Below are positions 14,289-15,397 of a stretch of 15,397 nucleotides of DNA, piece after piece. The translations under genes and the position numbers were made by a program. Below the pieces are notes generated by a model. The model was not told the origin of the DNA, made no database searches, and saw nothing but the letters and a program-made list of their open reading frames with translations. Numbering within the stretch: position 1 is the first letter of the stretch; every line of letters starts with the position of its first letter. The DNA is from Clostridiales bacterium UBA4644 (GTDB taxonomy: Bacteria; Bacillota; Clostridia; Oscillospirales; Butyricicoccaceae): positions 98,950 through 114,346 of the forward strand of contig DHMK01000076.1 in NCBI GenBank assembly GCA_002405755.1, written 5' to 3'.

Positions 14289-15397
14289 ATGATCCGCAAT
14301 GATCTGCGCAATATCGCCATCATCGCCCACGTTGACCACGGCAAGACCACCCTGGTGGACGAGATGCTGAAGCAGGGCGGCGTTTACCGGGAAAATCAGA
14401 CCGTGGTGGAGCGCGTGATGGACTCCAACGACCTGGAGCGGGAGCGAGGCATCACCATTCTGGCAAAAAACACGGCCGTTCACTATAAGGGCGTCAAGAT
14501 CAACATCGTTGACACGCCGGGCCATGCCGACTTCGGCGGCGAGGTGGAGCGCATTCTGAAAATGGTCAACGGCGTCATTCTGCTGGTGGACGCCGCGGAA
14601 GGCCCCATGCCCCAGACCCGCTTCGTTTTGCAGAAGGCGCTGGAGCTGGGTCACAAGGTCATCGTGGCCGTGAACAAGATCGACAAGCCCGACGCCCGGG
14701 TGCATGAGGTCATGGACGAGGTGCTGGAGCTGCTGCTGGACTTAAACGCCACCGACGAGCAGTTCAACAGCCCCACCGTGTTCTGCTCCGGCCGTCAGGG
14801 CACCGCTTCCTACAGCCCCGACGAGGCCGGCACCGACCTGACCCCTCTGTTCGAGACCATCGTCAACTACATTCCCGCCCCGGACGGCGACGACACCGCG
14901 CCGCTTCAGCTGCTGGTTTCCTCCATCGACTATAACGACTACGTGGGCCGTATCGCCGTCGGCCGTGTGGAGCGGGGCACCATCAAGGTCAATCAGGAGG
15001 TCACCATCTGCGACTTCCATGACGCCAGCGTGAAGACCAAGGGCAAGGTCGTGGCGCTGTACGAGTTCGACGGCCTGAGCAAGAACCCCATTCCCGAAGC
15101 CCACGCCGGTGAGATCGTGGCGCTGTCCGGTATGGCGGACATCACCATCGGCCGCACCCTGTGCGCCCCGGAATGCGTGGAGCCGCTGCCCTTCGTGAAA
15201 ATTTCCGACCCCACCATCGAAATGACCTTCGCCGTGAACGATTCCCCCTTCGCGGGCAAGGAGGGCAAGTTCGTCACCTCCCGGAACCTTCGCGAGCGGC
15301 TGGAAAAGGAGCTTCTCAAGGACGTTTCCCTCCATGTCACCGAGCAGGGGACGGATTCCTTCAACGTGGCCGGTCGGGGCGAAATGCACCTGTCCAT
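14289..15397 (+). CDS. typA: Ribosome-associated translational GTPase TypA/BipA, 3' end cut by window edge
   Basis: An EF-G-like GTPase that binds the 70S ribosome and helps ribosome assembly and growth under stress. 369 complete codons are visible of the usual 605-615. The G domain has G1 AHVDHGKTT (13-21), G2 RGITILAKN (53-61), G3 DTPGHADFGG (75-84), G4 NKID (129-132) and G5 in FCSGRQGTAS. Domain II (about 200-290) and the start of domain III (ISDPTIEMTFAVNDSPFAGKEGK region) follow, ending at FNVAGRGEMHLS, a TypA-typical string. This distinguishes it from EF-G, LepA and tetracycline-resistance proteins. ATG start with GGAGG nine bases upstream and a near-consensus promoter. Unconnected in function with its divergent neighbour as far as can be seen. 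Confidence 0.96.
   Translation, partial: MIRNDLRNIAIIAHVDHGKTTLVDEMLKQGGVYRENQTVVERVMDSNDLERERGITILAKNTAVHYKGVKINIVDTPGHADFGGEVERILKMVNGVILLVDAAEGPMPQTRFVLQKALELGHKVIVAVNKIDKPDARVHEVMDEVLELLLDLNATDEQFNSPTVFCSGRQGTASYSPDEAGTDLTPLFETIVNYIPAPDGDDTAPLQLLVSSIDYNDYVGRIAVGRVERGTIKVNQEVTICDFHDASVKTKGKVVALYEFDGLSKNPIPEAHAGEIVALSGMADITIGRTLCAPECVEPLPFVKISDPTIEMTFAVNDSPFAGKEGKFVTSRNLRERLEKELLKDVSLHVTEQGTDSFNVAGRGEMHLS

Noticed and set aside
14220..15389. Minus-strand frames opposite typA
   Set aside because: They are complement shadows of a clear GTPase gene and show no independent motifs.

Overview
The window looks like chromosomal DNA of a GC-rich anaerobic Firmicute, most likely a gut clostridium of the Oscillospiraceae (Flavonifractor/Lawsonibacter/Dysosmobacter-like). 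That placement is an inference from gene content and codon use: sigma-A type promoters, strong AAGGAGG-type ribosome binding sites, GTG starts in an otherwise GC-rich genome, a citrate lyase operon, an Mbeg1-like hydrolase and an SNF transporter. No rRNA, tRNA, CRISPR array or mobile element was seen. Twelve protein genes are visible, ten on the minus strand. The first and last are cut by the window edges.

Region 1 (1-7581, minus strand) is a citrate-metabolism block. Read in the direction of transcription it is citD, citE, citF, citX, citG, then a YbhJ-type aconitase-family hydratase and an NADP-type isocitrate dehydrogenase. CitDEF are the three subunits of citrate lyase. CitG makes the prosthetic-group precursor and CitX attaches it to Ser14 of CitD. 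A good sigma-A promoter (TTGCTT, 17 bp, TATAAT) lies upstream of citD, and the cit genes are tightly packed or overlapping. No convincing promoter is seen before the aconitase gene. The block could therefore supply both a citrate-splitting branch (acetate plus oxaloacetate) and an oxidative branch (citrate to isocitrate to 2-oxoglutarate plus NADPH). The citrate lyase ligase gene citC, a citrate transporter and citrate synthase are not in the window. The 306-bp gap between the aconitase and isocitrate dehydrogenase genes holds a degenerate repeat cluster with strong hairpin potential.

Region 2 (7582-9037) holds the divergent control region and one plus-strand gene for an Mbeg1-like alpha/beta hydrolase. 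The control region carries two opposed sigma-A promoters, a perfect palindrome TTGTATACAA, an inverted repeat and a direct repeat. The hydrolase gene ends inside a bidirectional terminator that also serves the convergent operon from the right.

Region 3 (9038-12691, minus strand) is a four-gene overlapping operon: a CapA-family lipoprotein, a DusB-type tRNA-dihydrouridine synthase, an ECF sigma factor and its zinc-finger membrane anti-sigma factor. Two junctions are ATGA overlaps. The third is an unusual 59-nt out-of-frame overlap of dus with the sigma gene.

Region 4 (12730-15397) holds an SNF-family sodium-dependent transporter on the minus strand, with its own promoter and a UUCG-loop terminator. 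Divergent to it is the first 60% or so of the ribosome-associated GTPase gene typA/bipA, with a near-consensus promoter.

Most of the window is recognisable metabolism and housekeeping. No clearly new system was found. The points most worth checking are the grouping of citrate lyase with aconitase and isocitrate dehydrogenase, the repeat cluster, the operator-like palindrome and the dus/sigma overlap.
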